From Clostridium sp. (GTDB taxonomy: Bacteria > Bacillota > Clostridia > Clostridiales > Clostridiaceae): a stretch of DNA of 34,392 bases. The DNA is taken from positions 1-34,392 of the forward strand of contig NZ_JAHAIF010000031.1 in the NCBI RefSeq assembly GCF_018372875.1, read 5' to 3'. The first letter of the stretch is position 1. Each line of letters starts with the position of its first letter. Below are positions 26,148 to 34,392 of the stretch, one piece after another. The notes beneath the pieces were generated by a model, which did not search any database, had not been told where the DNA came from, and saw only the letters and a program-made list of their open reading frames with translations. A program made the position numbers and the translations under genes.

Positions 26148-28112
26148 TTAATTTTTTAATTGCTCTATCATATCCCTCAATTGAGCTGCTCTTTCAAATT
26201 GTAAGTTCTTAGCTGCATCCATCATCTCTTCTGTATACTTTTTAATAAGCTTTTCTTTTTCTTTTTTACTCATTTTTTCTTCTGCTTTATATTCAACTGT
26301 TTCTTCTGCAACTTTTGTAGCCTCTATTACATCTCTTACTTCCTTTAATATTGTCTTTGGCGTTATTCCATGTTTCTCATTATACTGTTCTTGTATTTCT
26401 CTTCTTCTATTAGTTTCTTTTATAGCTCTATCCATAGATCCAGTAATATTATCTGCATACATTATTACCTTACTTTCAGAATTTCTAGCTGCCCTTCCTA
26501 TTGTTTGTATCAATGATGTTTCAGATCTTAAGAACCCTTCTTTGTCAGCATCCAAGATAGCTACTAATGCTACTTCTGGAATATCTAAACCTTCTCTCAA
26601 AAGATTTATACCTACTAAAACATCGTATTCACCTAACCTAAGTTCCCTTATTATTTTCATTCTTTCTATTGTTTCAATATCAGAATGCATATATGTTGTT
26701 TTTACTCCTAATTCTGTTAGATACTTAGTTAAATCTTCTGCCATCCTCTTAGTTAAAGTAGTTATTAAAGTTCTAAATCCTTTTTCTGTAGTTTTCTTAA
26801 TTTCTCCATACAAATCATCAATCTGACCTTTTATTGGTCTTATAATTATTTGAGGATCTATCAATCCTGTTGGTCTAATTATTTGCTCTGCTATAACTGA
26901 TGAATTATCTAATTCATACTGACTTGGTGTAGCACTTACATAAACAACTTGATTTATTTTCTTTTCAAATTCCGGAAATTGAAGAGGTCTATTATCATAT
27001 GCACAAGGTAACCTAAATCCATAATCCACCAAGGTATTTTTTCTAGATCTATCTCCAGCATACATTGCCCTTACTTGAGGTAGGGTTACATGACTTTCAT
27101 CAATAAACATTAGATAATCATCCGGAAAATAATCTAACAATGTTTTAGGTGGAGTACCAGGATCCCTTGAATCTAAGATTCTTGAATAATTTTCTATTCC
27201 ACTACAATATCCCATTTCCCTCATCATCTCTATATCAAAATTTGTTCTTTGTCTTAATCTTTGTGCTTCCAATAATTTATCTTGAGCATTCAACTCTCTC
27301 AATCTTTCTTCAAGTTCATCCTCAATTCTACTAATTGCTTTTTCTAACGTTTCATGTGATGTAGCAAAGTGTGACGCAGGGAATATAGCAACATGATCCC
27401 TATCACCAAGTATATTTCCTGTAAGAACATCAAATTCACGTATTCTATCAATTTCTTCACCAAAAAATTCTACTCTTATTCCTTTATTAGAAGAGGAAGC
27501 TGGAATTATATCTAAAGAATCCCCTCTAACTCTAAATGTTCCTCTCTTAAAATCTATATCATTTCTTTCATACTGTATATCTATTAATCTTCTTACTATT
27601 TCATCCCTATCTTTTTCCATTCCTGTTCTTAAACTTACAGTTAATTTCTTGTATTCATCTGGATTACCAAGGCCATAAATACATGATACTGAGGCAACTA
27701 TAATTACATCCCTTCTCTCAAATAAAGCAGATGTAGCAGAATGCCTTAATTTATCTATTTCATCATTAATTGACGCATCTTTCTCTATAAATGTATCTGT
27801 TTGAGGAACATAAGCTTCTGGTTGATAGTAATCATAATATGATACAAAATATTCAACTATGTTATCAGGAAAGAATTCTTTAAATTCTGAACATAATTGA
27901 GCTGCTAAAGTCTTATTATGAGCCAGTATTATTGTAGGTCTTTGAAGTCTTTCAATAATATTTGCCATAGTAAAAGTTTTACCCGATCCTGTTACCCCTA
28001 ATAACGTCTGCCCTCTATGATTTTCTTTTAATGATTCTACTAATGTGTCTATTGCTTGAGGTTGATCACCGGTTGGTTTAAATTTCGAATGTATTTTAAA
28101 ACTATTCATCAT
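26148..28112 (-). CDS. uvrB: Excinuclease ABC subunit B
   Basis: UvrB is the damage-verifying helicase-like subunit that recruits UvrC. The 654-aa protein shows Walker A (GVTGSGKT, near 40-47), the beta-hairpin with [24 protein letters not shown] in the helicase box, helicase motifs V-VI ([22 protein letters not shown]) and the C-terminal UVR motif ([15 protein letters not shown]). Two consecutive ATGs (28112 and 28109) follow AGGAG; the second is at the better spacing. It has an SOS promoter and reads into the WG-repeat gene. In Bacillus uvrB and uvrA form one operon; here they are apart. Confidence 0.98.
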   Translation of the reverse strand: MMNSFKIHSKFKPTGDQPQAIDTLVESLKENHRGQTLLGVTGSGKTFTMANIIERLQRPTIILAHNKTLAAQLCSEFKEFFPDNIVEYFVSYYDYYQPEAYVPQTDTFIEKDASINDEIDKLRHSATSALFERRDVIIVASVSCIYGLGNPDEYKKLTVSLRTGMEKDRDEIVRRLIDIQYERNDIDFKRGTFRVRGDSLDIIPASSSNKGIRVEFFGEEIDRIREFDVLTGNILGDRDHVAIFPASHFATSHETLEKAISRIEDELEERLRELNAQDKLLEAQRLRQRTNFDIEMMREMGYCSGIENYSRILDSRDPGTPPKTLLDYFPDDYLMFIDESHVTLPQVRAMYAGDRSRKNTLVDYGFRLPCAYDNRPLQFPEFEKKINQVVYVSATPSQYELDNSSVIAEQIIRPTGLIDPQIIIRPIKGQIDDLYGEIKKTTEKGFRTLITTLTKRMAEDLTKYLTELGVKTTYMHSDIETIERMKIIRELRLGEYDVLVGINLLREGLDIPEVALVAILDADKEGFLRSETSLIQTIGRAARNSESKVIMYADNITGSMDRAIKETNRRREIQEQYNEKHGITPKTILKEVRDVIEATKVAEETVEYKAEEKMSKKEKEKLIKKYTEEMMDAAKNLQFERAAQLRDMIEQLKN

Positions 28113-28125
28113 TAATCTCCTATCT

Positions 28126-28139
28126 CGAACTTATATTCG
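28126..28139 (-). promoter_or_regulatory. LexA (SOS) box of uvrB
   Basis: CGAACTTATATTCG matches CGAACNNNNGTTCG at 9 of 10 fixed positions. It begins 7 nt downstream of the -10, in nearly the same place as the uvrA box. Confidence 0.82.
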
Positions 28140-28146
28140 TATTACC

Positions 28147-28175
28147 ATTTTACTTTTTTTGTATATTATAGTCAA
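28147..28175 (-). promoter_or_regulatory. Sigma-A promoter of uvrB
   Basis: Minus strand TTGACT (28175-28170), exactly 17 nt, TAAAAT (28152-28147). The -10 is identical to that of uvrA. Confidence 0.75.
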
Positions 28176-28205
28176 TAATATTAGTATTTAAAGTCCTTTT
28201 TATTC

Positions 28206-28261
28206 AAAAAAGGTAGTATAGATATTTATTTTGCTTATTCCGCTGCAAGCTCCAAGTCACA
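28206..28261 (-). repeat. Dispersed 56-nt intergenic repeat, copy B
   Basis: It aligns with copy A (15235-15290) at 45 of 56 positions. GCTT (28233-28236) can pair with AAGC (28247-28250); the outer pair is A-T in copy A and G-C here. It lies between the minJ terminator and the uvrB promoter. Confidence 0.75.
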
Positions 28262-28319
28262 GAAAAATAAACATCTATTCCCTTCATGCTTAAAGTAATA
28301 TACTTTCATAGACGTTAAA

Positions 28320-28358
28320 AAAGGATATAAAATGAATTTATATCATTTTATATCCTTT
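28320..28358 (-). terminator. Terminator of the ftsEX-ctpB-minJ run
   Basis: AAAGGATATAAAATGA (28320-28335) pairs with TCATTTTATATCCTTT (28343-28358), a 16-bp stem that includes the minJ stop codon. On the minus strand it ends in a run of T. Confidence 0.9.
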
Positions 28359-29635
28359 CTCTTTTCTTTTATTTTCTCTAATACTTCAGAAAATTTCTTA
28401 TCTTCAAAAGCCACTACTTTATCACTTTGCACCATTTTAGGTACTAAAACAGCACCTAAGTTTTTATTTCTTTGTGGTTTTAATGTAACTTCTTTTCCAT
28501 TACCATCCATACCTAAAACTTTCACATTTATATCATATATACTATTTCTAACCATCTTATATATTTCTGTTACATCATCTATATTTTGGTCATTTAGAGA
28601 TACAATTTTATCTCCAACTCGTATACCAGCCTCATAAGCTATGGAATAAGGAACTACTTCTAATACAGATATACCATCTTCACCACTAACAAATATAGCT
28701 TCTCTTTTTTCTTCCACTTTCTTTTGCAACATTAACATTCCTTCATGAGCTAAAGGAGCAAATATTAACACTAAAACTTCTCCAACTAATCCAAACCTAG
28801 CTAACTGAGATACAAGGGTTAGAATTATCCCATATATTAATATAGCAATTCCTGAGGAAAGAACTTTCTTTTTCTTCTTTTGTGTAAAGGTAACAGAAGA
28901 ATAGCCTAAAACTCCAAAAAACGGAATTAGCCCTAATATCATTGTATTGATAACATTTAATATGTCATTTGTCCTAAGTATAGGCCACCAACTTGGTGTT
29001 GATATACTTTCTGTCCCTGCTGTTGATCCTATAGATGTAGCTGCATATGCAATAAATATAGCTATAGGTAATACCCAATATCTATTTAAAGCATATCCGC
29101 CTGAAATCCTGCCTCCCTTATTCGAAAAAACAGGAATGGCACCTTTTTCTCCATCTAGCATTACTAAAATAGACTCTACTATATGAAGAACTCCAACAAA
29201 AGCCATTAATGACATTATATCTATTCTTAATATTTCTAGTCCATCACTAGTTGTTATATTAAAATAAGTAAAAATTAAACTTACTAAGCCAAGAATAGAT
29301 GCAGAGTAAGAAAAACATACAAATCTCGGTTTTATAAACATTAACAATATAGAAATCATAAATAAAAGTTCTATTCCAGAATTCTCTCTAAAAACAATTC
29401 CTAAATGACTTAATAGTAAACTAGCTATAACACCAGCTAAAATTCCTAAAACTATTTGAGATAAAGTAAGCTCTAAAGCAGAGTTTACTTTATCTCCTAT
29501 AATCATCTGCTGCATAGCAGTTACTTTCTTATTCTTCATATAGAACATTACACCTAAAAGAATTAATATTAACATTAATGAGGGCTCAACTATAACATAT
29601 GCCACCGATCTTAATGTATACATAATTAGATTCAT
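28343..29635 (-). CDS. minJ: PDZ-domain polytopic membrane protein, MinJ-like
   Basis: This 430-aa protein has about eight hydrophobic segments in the first 300 residues, then a C-terminal PDZ domain (about 320-395: VLEVVPYSIAYEAGIRVGDKIVSLND). In Bacillus subtilis MinJ (YvjD) has the same plan, links DivIVA to MinCD at the septum and poles, and is encoded next to ctpB downstream of ftsEX. Here the order is ftsE, ftsX, ctpB, then this gene (14 nt gap), which supports orthology. Sequence similarity was not computed, so MinJ is called from layout and position. Confidence 0.75.
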   Translation of the reverse strand: MNLIMYTLRSVAYVIVEPSLMLILILLGVMFYMKNKKVTAMQQMIIGDKVNSALELTLSQIVLGILAGVIASLLLSHLGIVFRENSGIELLFMISILLMFIKPRFVCFSYSASILGLVSLIFTYFNITTSDGLEILRIDIMSLMAFVGVLHIVESILVMLDGEKGAIPVFSNKGGRISGGYALNRYWVLPIAIFIAYAATSIGSTAGTESISTPSWWPILRTNDILNVINTMILGLIPFFGVLGYSSVTFTQKKKKKVLSSGIAILIYGIILTLVSQLARFGLVGEVLVLIFAPLAHEGMLMLQKKVEEKREAIFVSGEDGISVLEVVPYSIAYEAGIRVGDKIVSLNDQNIDDVTEIYKMVRNSIYDINVKVLGMDGNGKEVTLKPQRNKNLGAVLVPKMVQSDKVVAFEDKKFSEVLEKIKEKRKDIK

Positions 29636-29649
29636 AAGTTTTGCTCCTC

Positions 29650-30879
29650 CTAATTTATCATGTCTTTTATCACTTCAATGCCCTTTTGTAATTGAGGATC
29701 TGTATCTTTACTATATTCTTTATTAACGTCTTCTTCAGTCAACTTAACTTCATAATCAGGTATAATCCCTTTTTTATTTATATCTTCTCCCTTTGGAGTG
29801 TAATATTTAGAAACAGTTACTTTTAAGCCACCTATCCCACTTTTAAGCTCAAAAGGAAGTTGAACTACCCCTTTTCCAAATGTAGTGGTTCCAACAGTTA
29901 CAGCTGCATTATAATCCTTTAAAGCACCTGTAACAACTTCAGATGCACTTGCTGTACCTCCGTCTGTTAATATTACAAGAGGCAATCCTATTGCAACCCC
30001 TCCCTCAGATTTACTTATTTCCTTACTTTCATACTTATCAATTCTATAAGTAATAACTTCACCCTTAGGAATAAATTGTGATGCAATATTTATTGCTTCC
30101 ACTAAATATCCTCCACCGTTTCCTCTAAGATCTAATATTAACCCTTTCATTCCTTTTCCTTTAAGTTCTTCTAAAGCCTTAACAAAATCAACTGAAACAT
30201 CTTTATTGAAAGTAGAAAGATTAATATATCCTATATTATTTCCTAACATTTCGTTTTTTACAGAAACAGTCTTTATAGTTTCTCTAGTTACATTAAACTC
30301 TAACTCTGTATCTTTTCTTCCTACTATAATATTTACTTGAGAATTTTCAGCACCTGTTATTAGTGCAACAGCTTTACTTTGGTCACTTCCAACCTCTTCA
30401 CCATCAACCTTAAGAATTACATCTCCACCTTTAATTCCTACTTTTTCAGCAGGGCCTCCAGAAATAGTTGAATCAACAACAACTTTGTCATCCTCAAGCT
30501 TTACATATACTCCAATCCCTTTAAACTCTCCTGAATTGGATTGCATAAACCTATCATACTCTTCTTTATTCATAAATACTGTATATGGATCATTAAGGGA
30601 ATTTGTCATTCCCTTAATAGCTCCATCAACTAGCTTTTCTTGATCTATATCTCCAACATACAGCTTCTCTAAATCTTCTTTTACTTCATATAAACCTTTA
30701 AATTGTTCTACATCATCTGCATATTTTAATAAAGTTCCATACTTATTACTATTTTTTCCTATGACTATCCCATATCTAGTAATATAATTTCCCGCAAAAA
30801 ATGCTACTAATATTGATAATATAATCCCCAATGGTTTTATAATTTTTTTCATTTTATTATTTTTACTAGACTGGTACAT
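29650..30879 (-). CDS. ctpB: S41 family carboxy-terminal processing protease
   Basis: This membrane-anchored serine protease of the Ctp type has a transmembrane helix at about 15-34, a PDZ domain (about 115-190) and a tail-specific protease core. The catalytic Ser311 (TASASE), Lys336 (FGKGVVQ) and Gln340 show the CtpB spacing (Ser +25 Lys +4 Gln). In Bacillus, CtpB cleaves SpoIVFA to time sigma-K activation; other Ctp enzymes trim cell-wall or secreted proteins. It is 409 aa with AAAGGAAG before ATG 30879. It sits in the division cluster, between ftsX and minJ. A sigma-K link is interesting beside the sigma-K-like promoters at the left end but is only inferred. Confidence 0.92.
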   Translation of the reverse strand: MYQSSKNNKMKKIIKPLGIILSILVAFFAGNYITRYGIVIGKNSNKYGTLLKYADDVEQFKGLYEVKEDLEKLYVGDIDQEKLVDGAIKGMTNSLNDPYTVFMNKEEYDRFMQSNSGEFKGIGVYVKLEDDKVVVDSTISGGPAEKVGIKGGDVILKVDGEEVGSDQSKAVALITGAENSQVNIIVGRKDTELEFNVTRETIKTVSVKNEMLGNNIGYINLSTFNKDVSVDFVKALEELKGKGMKGLILDLRGNGGGYLVEAINIASQFIPKGEVITYRIDKYESKEISKSEGGVAIGLPLVILTDGGTASASEVVTGALKDYNAAVTVGTTTFGKGVVQLPFELKSGIGGLKVTVSKYYTPKGEDINKKGIIPDYEVKLTEEDVNKEYSKDTDPQLQKGIEVIKDMIN

Positions 30880-30948
30880 CCAAACAACTTCCTTTCAATT
30901 CCAAAATACCTTTTCCCATAGTAATTATTTTATTCTTAATATCTATAT

Positions 30949-31839
30949 TTATACTACCAAGAATTTCCTTAATGCTATGTAACTTGCAACTCCACCAACA
31001 GCAATTCCTCCTAAAGCAAACTGCCATGATAACATTGTTAACACATATGTAGGATTAATTAAACTAACCATAAGCATATTATTTGCAATAATGCCTACAC
31101 CAAATCTATATATAAAGTATACTCCTATTATAGATAGTATTGCTCCTAATAATCCAATAACCATTCCTTCAATTATAAATGGCCATCTTATAAACCAGTC
31201 TGTAGCCCCTACAAATTTCATTATTCCAACTTCTCTTCTTCTTGAATAAACTGTTAACTTTGTAGTATTCATAATTAAGAATATAGATACTCCTATTAAA
31301 ATTATAAATAATACTATACCAACAACTCTTACTACCTTAACAATACCATGTATTTGATTTATAACATCTTGTTGGTTTCCTATACTCTCAACACCTGGAA
31401 GATCTTGAACTGCTTCACTTATAGCTTCTGCATAACTAGGGTCTGTAAGCCTTACTATATAAGAAGCTGGTAATGGGTTATTTTTTAGTGTATATCCTTC
31501 TAATAAACCTGGTGTATCTTTCATCATATCTTCAAAATTTTTCAAAGCTTGTTCTCTTGACTCATATTCTATTTCTTTAACACCATCTTGTTCTCTTAAC
31601 TTTACTTCTATTTCTCTTTGATCAATTAACTTTACATCATCTAACAAGTAAACTTTTAACTCTATCTTCGACTCTACTCCACCTATAGCCAAATTAGCAT
31701 TTTTAGCTACTAAAGTAAAAATTCCTAATACTGAGAAAGTAATTAAAACAGTAATAACTGAAGCAAGACTTATAGTTTTATTTCTTCTTAAACTTTTAAA
31801 TGCATCACTAATAAAATAATTAACTGTATTAATTTTCAT
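30949..31839 (-). CDS. ftsX: Cell division ABC permease FtsX
   Basis: FtsX is the membrane partner of FtsE and controls peptidoglycan hydrolases at the septum or, in Bacillus, on the lateral wall. The 296-aa protein has an N-terminal cytoplasmic helix, TM1 (about 19-43), an extracellular domain (about 45-165) and three C-terminal helices. ATG 31839 is chosen: it overlaps the ftsE stop by 11 nt and gives the normal FtsX length. An ATG at 31863 would be deep inside ftsE. The pair is translationally coupled. Confidence 0.93.
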   Translation of the reverse strand: MKINTVNYFISDAFKSLRRNKTISLASVITVLITFSVLGIFTLVAKNANLAIGGVESKIELKVYLLDDVKLIDQREIEVKLREQDGVKEIEYESREQALKNFEDMMKDTPGLLEGYTLKNNPLPASYIVRLTDPSYAEAISEAVQDLPGVESIGNQQDVINQIHGIVKVVRVVGIVLFIILIGVSIFLIMNTTKLTVYSRRREVGIMKFVGATDWFIRWPFIIEGMVIGLLGAILSIIGVYFIYRFGVGIIANNMLMVSLINPTYVLTMLSWQFALGGIAVGGVASYIALRKFLVV

Positions 31840-32515
31840 CTTCGTACATACCTCTCTTTTCATCTCTTGCTATTTCTCCACCTTCAATAGCGATAACTCT
31901 CTTTTTCATAGTATCAACTATATCTTTAGCGTGAGTTGCCATCAAGATTGTAGTTCCAGCTTTATTTATATCATCTAATAAATCCATTATTTCCTTTGCT
32001 GTTTCTGGATCAAGATTTCCAGTAGGTTCGTCTGCAATTAATAATGATGGATTATTTACTATAGCTCTTGCTAAGGAAACTCTTTGTTGCTCTCCTCCTG
32101 AAAGTTCATTTGGGAACATCTTGTACTTATGAGAAAGTCCTACAAGAGATAATACCATTGGTACTCTTCTTCTAATCTCTTTTGGTGTGGCTTCAACAAC
32201 TTTCATAGCAAAGGCTACATTCTCATATACATTTAGATTTGGAATTAATCTAAAGTCTTGAAATACCATTCCTATCTTTCTTCTAAAGTATGGTACATCA
32301 TTTCTTGCTAACTTTGAAAGCTCTGTATTATTAACCACTACCTTTCCTGATGTAGGCTCAACTTCTTTCAATATCATTTTTATAAAAGTTGATTTACCTG
32401 CTCCAGATGGTCCAACCAAGAAAACAAATTCCCCTGATTCAATATTTATGCTAACATCTGAAAGAGCTTTTACATTATTATTATAAAGTTTTGAAACATT
32501 CTTAAATTCAATCAT
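31829..32515 (-). CDS. ftsE: Cell division ATP-binding protein FtsE
   Basis: FtsE is the ATPase of the FtsEX complex. The 228-aa ABC protein has Walker A GPSGAGKST (about 35-43), signature LSGGEQQRVSLARAI and Walker B LLIADEPTGNLD. ATG 32515 has AAGGAG 8 nt upstream; the longer reading begins in the leader and is rejected. An extended -10 promoter lies at 32578-32586. It starts the ftsE-ftsX-ctpB-minJ run. Confidence 0.95.
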   Translation of the reverse strand: MIEFKNVSKLYNNNVKALSDVSINIESGEFVFLVGPSGAGKSTFIKMILKEVEPTSGKVVVNNTELSKLARNDVPYFRRKIGMVFQDFRLIPNLNVYENVAFAMKVVEATPKEIRRRVPMVLSLVGLSHKYKMFPNELSGGEQQRVSLARAIVNNPSLLIADEPTGNLDPETAKEIMDLLDDINKAGTTILMATHAKDIVDTMKKRVIAIEGGEIARDEKRGMYEDEN

Positions 32516-32577
32516 TTTAACACTCCTTAGTATATTAAGATATTTTTCGTTAAAATACCTGTCCATCTTACAATGCT

Positions 32578-32586
32578 ATTATAGCA
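32578..32586 (-). promoter_or_regulatory. Extended -10 promoter of ftsEX
   Basis: Minus strand TGCTATAAT (32586-32578) is a full TGNTATAAT motif. The -35 is weak. The leader is about 57 nt. Confidence 0.55.
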
Positions 32587-32678
32587 TATATCTATGGTAG
32601 GATACATTATTCCCCTATATTCCTCTATTATATATTTTTTTTAACATTAATAAAATAGAAATATACTTTTATTTGTCA

Positions 32679-33533
32679 TTAAATTTCTTCCATATCCTTG
32701 AATCCTTCGCCTAAGACTTCATGGGATGCTCTAACTGTTATAAAGGCTTTAGGATCTATCTCCTTAATAAATAACTTTAACTTTATAAATTCTGCTCTTG
32801 TTAACACAGAATATATAACTTTAATTTCTTGGCCTGTATAAGCCCCCTCACCCTTTAAATAAGTACATCCTCTATATAGCTCTTCCAATATAAATTTGCT
32901 AATTTCATCTACTTTATCACTCATTATCATAACTTCTTTACTGGCATTAAATCCATCTATAAAATTATCTACTGCTACCCCAAGAATCATAACACTAAGC
33001 ATAGAGTAAAATCCGATATCTAATCCAAAAGTTAATGCAGCACCAAAAGTTATTAATAAATCTACTATTAACAAGCTAGTGCCTATATTTAAATGAAAAT
33101 ATTTATTTAATATTTTTGCTAATATATCTGTTCCTCCTGTGGAAGAATTATTGTTAAAAACTATTGCCATACCAAAAGCAGATATAATAGTTCCAAATAT
33201 GGTAGCAATAATTAAATCCTGAGTTATTGCATATGGTGAAAAATATTTTTCTATTATCCACATAATTACCGATAGTCCTAAGCTTGCATATATGGTTTTT
33301 CCACCAAAGTTCCCTCCTATAGCCATAAATGCTACAGCAAAGAGAACTATATTTACTATCAATGTTATAGTTCCTACACTTATTACTGGTATATAGTTGT
33401 TAACTACTATTGCTAAACCGGTCACACCACCAGCTGCAAGATTATTAGGTGCAAAAAAGTATTCTACAGAAATAGCTACAAGTATTATTCCTAATGTTAT
33501 TAAACAGTACTCCTTAAGTAACTTTTTACTCAT
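32679..33533 (-). CDS. YitT family membrane protein (DUF161/DUF2179)
   Basis: This 284-aa protein of the YitT/YpjC type has five or six transmembrane helices in the first 200 residues (DUF161 repeats, with the pattern FFAPNNLAAGGVTGLA) and a C-terminal soluble DUF2179 domain (about 205-280, ending in the VRASHEVLGEGF motif). The transported substrate or function of this family is not established. ATG 33533 has GGAGGAG about 8 nt upstream. Its own terminator was not found. Confidence 0.88.
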   Translation of the reverse strand: MSKKLLKEYCLITLGIILVAISVEYFFAPNNLAAGGVTGLAIVVNNYIPVISVGTITLIVNIVLFAVAFMAIGGNFGGKTIYASLGLSVIMWIIEKYFSPYAITQDLIIATIFGTIISAFGMAIVFNNNSSTGGTDILAKILNKYFHLNIGTSLLIVDLLITFGAALTFGLDIGFYSMLSVMILGVAVDNFIDGFNASKEVMIMSDKVDEISKFILEELYRGCTYLKGEGAYTGQEIKVIYSVLTRAEFIKLKLFIKEIDPKAFITVRASHEVLGEGFKDMEEI

Positions 33534-33603
33534 ATTATTCTCCTCCAACTATAATTACTAATATAATTATAATTCCTCTGACATATTAATAATATCCCTA
33601 TAT

Positions 33604-33637
33604 AATAAAAAGAACACCTTCCAGTGTTCTTTTTATT
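33604..33637. terminator. Bidirectional-type terminator of the transketolase gene
   Basis: AATAAAAAGAACAC (33604-33617) pairs with GTGTTCTTTTTATT (33624-33637). Tails of T or A on each side allow termination in both directions; the active one is the minus-strand transketolase transcript. Confidence 0.9.
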
Positions 33638-33647
33638 ATATACTAAT

Positions 33648-34392
33648 CTATTTTTTTAATTCCAAAGCTTTTTTTACTTTATTAACTATATCATTTGAAG
33701 TTAATCCGTACTTTTCTAATAATTCATTTGGCTTTCCACTTTCCCCAAATGTATCCTTAACACCAACTCTTAAAACAGGTACTGGACAATTTTCTGAAAC
33801 AACTTCTGCTACTGCTGATCCTAATCCACCTATTATACTATGCTCTTCAGCTGTTACTATAACTCCAGTTTCCTTTGCAGCTTTTATTATTAATTCTTCA
33901 TCTATTGGCTTAATAGTATGTATGTTAATAACCCTTGCATTTATTCCTTCTTTAGCTAATTCTTCCTTTGCCTCTAATGCAGCTTCAACCATTATCCCTG
34001 TTGCTATTATTGCTACATCATTTCCTTCAGCTAAAGTTATTCCCTTACCTATTACAAAGTTATAATTTGCTTCATCATTAACTCTTGAAACTGCCATTCT
34101 ACCAAGTCTTACATAGCAAGGTCCTTCCATTTCTGCAACTGCCTTTATTGCAGCTTCTGTTTCTATATCATCTGCTGGATTTATAACTACCATATTAGGC
34201 ACGCTTCTCATTAAAGAGATATCTTCAATAGCTTGGTGAGACGCACCATCTTCTCCAACTGTTAAACCAGCATGAGTTGCACATACCTTTACATTTAATT
34301 TAGGATAACATATTGAGTTTCTTATTTGTTCAAAAGCTCTTCCTGCTGCAAACATTGCAAAAGTACTTACAAAAGGTACCTTACCACAAGTT
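33648..34392 (-). CDS. Transketolase C-terminal subunit, 5' part outside the window
   Basis: The frame is open to the right edge of the window; the ATG at 34355 is internal, because the upstream codons encode TCGKVPFVSTFAMFAAGRAF, a conserved transketolase block. The part seen covers the pyrimidine-binding domain (TAEEHSIIGGLGSAVAE) and the C-terminal domain. It lacks the thiamine-diphosphate-binding N-terminal half, which in split transketolases is encoded by a separate gene immediately upstream, to the right. It transfers two-carbon units in the pentose phosphate pathway. A 1-deoxyxylulose-phosphate synthase-like protein is a less likely alternative. Confidence 0.9.
   Translation of the reverse strand, partial: TCGKVPFVSTFAMFAAGRAFEQIRNSICYPKLNVKVCATHAGLTVGEDGASHQAIEDISLMRSVPNMVVINPADDIETEAAIKAVAEMEGPCYVRLGRMAVSRVNDEANYNFVIGKGITLAEGNDVAIIATGIMVEAALEAKEELAKEGINARVINIHTIKPIDEELIIKAAKETGVIVTAEEHSIIGGLGSAVAEVVSENCPVPVLRVGVKDTFGESGKPNELLEKYGLTSNDIVNKVKKALELKK

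Noticed and set aside
33534..33548. Longer YitT-family start at TTG 33548
   Set aside because: It would overlap the ribosome site; ATG 33533 has GGAGGAG upstream.

Overview
This is a low-GC Gram-positive window with the gene order of Clostridium sensu stricto (cluster I). The evidence is strong AGGAGG-type ribosome binding sites, AT-rich intergenic DNA, the block rapZ-yvcK-whiA-dnaE-pfkA-pyk, and the block ftsE-ftsX-ctpB-minJ-uvrB that Bacillus subtilis also has. The species cannot be named from the sequence alone. Almost everything is on the minus strand and should be read from right to left. I saw no rRNA, tRNA, CRISPR array, prophage or complete insertion sequence.

Left accessory end (1-4720): two small cysteine-rich paralogues are on the plus strand. 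Each has its own sporulation-type (sigma-K/sigma-E-like) promoter and is followed by a long hairpin. Then, on the minus strand, come an unknown 166-aa protein, the decayed gene remnant at 1813-2008, the rRNA methyltransferase rlmD, a DUF1540 protein with another sporulation-like promoter, and a second dead gene with six in-frame stops (4065-4379).

Core metabolism and replication (4680-14500): pyk and pfkA form the lower-glycolysis operon. dnaE (polymerase III alpha) follows whiA. yvcK and rapZ overlap by 4 nt.

Middle (14500-18460): a 29-aa membrane micropeptide that standard gene calling is likely to miss, a three-helix membrane protein, murB, and uvrC, which appears to start at AUA.

DNA repair and envelope (18460-28360): uvrA heads a run of uvrA, an FHA protein, rodA/ftsW and a 490-aa PBP. 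This resembles the actinobacterial fhaB-rodA-pbpA module. uvrB is followed by a WG-repeat protein. uvrA and uvrB are transcribed separately, but both have a TTGAC(A/T)-N17-TAAAAT promoter with a LexA (SOS) box just downstream.

Right end (28340-34392): a division and sporulation-type cluster of ftsE, ftsX, ctpB and a MinJ-like PDZ membrane protein, then a YitT-family membrane protein and the C-terminal half of a split transketolase, cut by the window edge.

The most notable signals outside ordinary genes are a dispersed 56-nt intergenic repeat (two copies, with a compensatory change in a small stem), a second recurring motif beside terminators, two gene fossils, the sporulation-promoter cysteine-rich pair, the SOS-coupled WG-repeat protein and the AUA start of uvrC.
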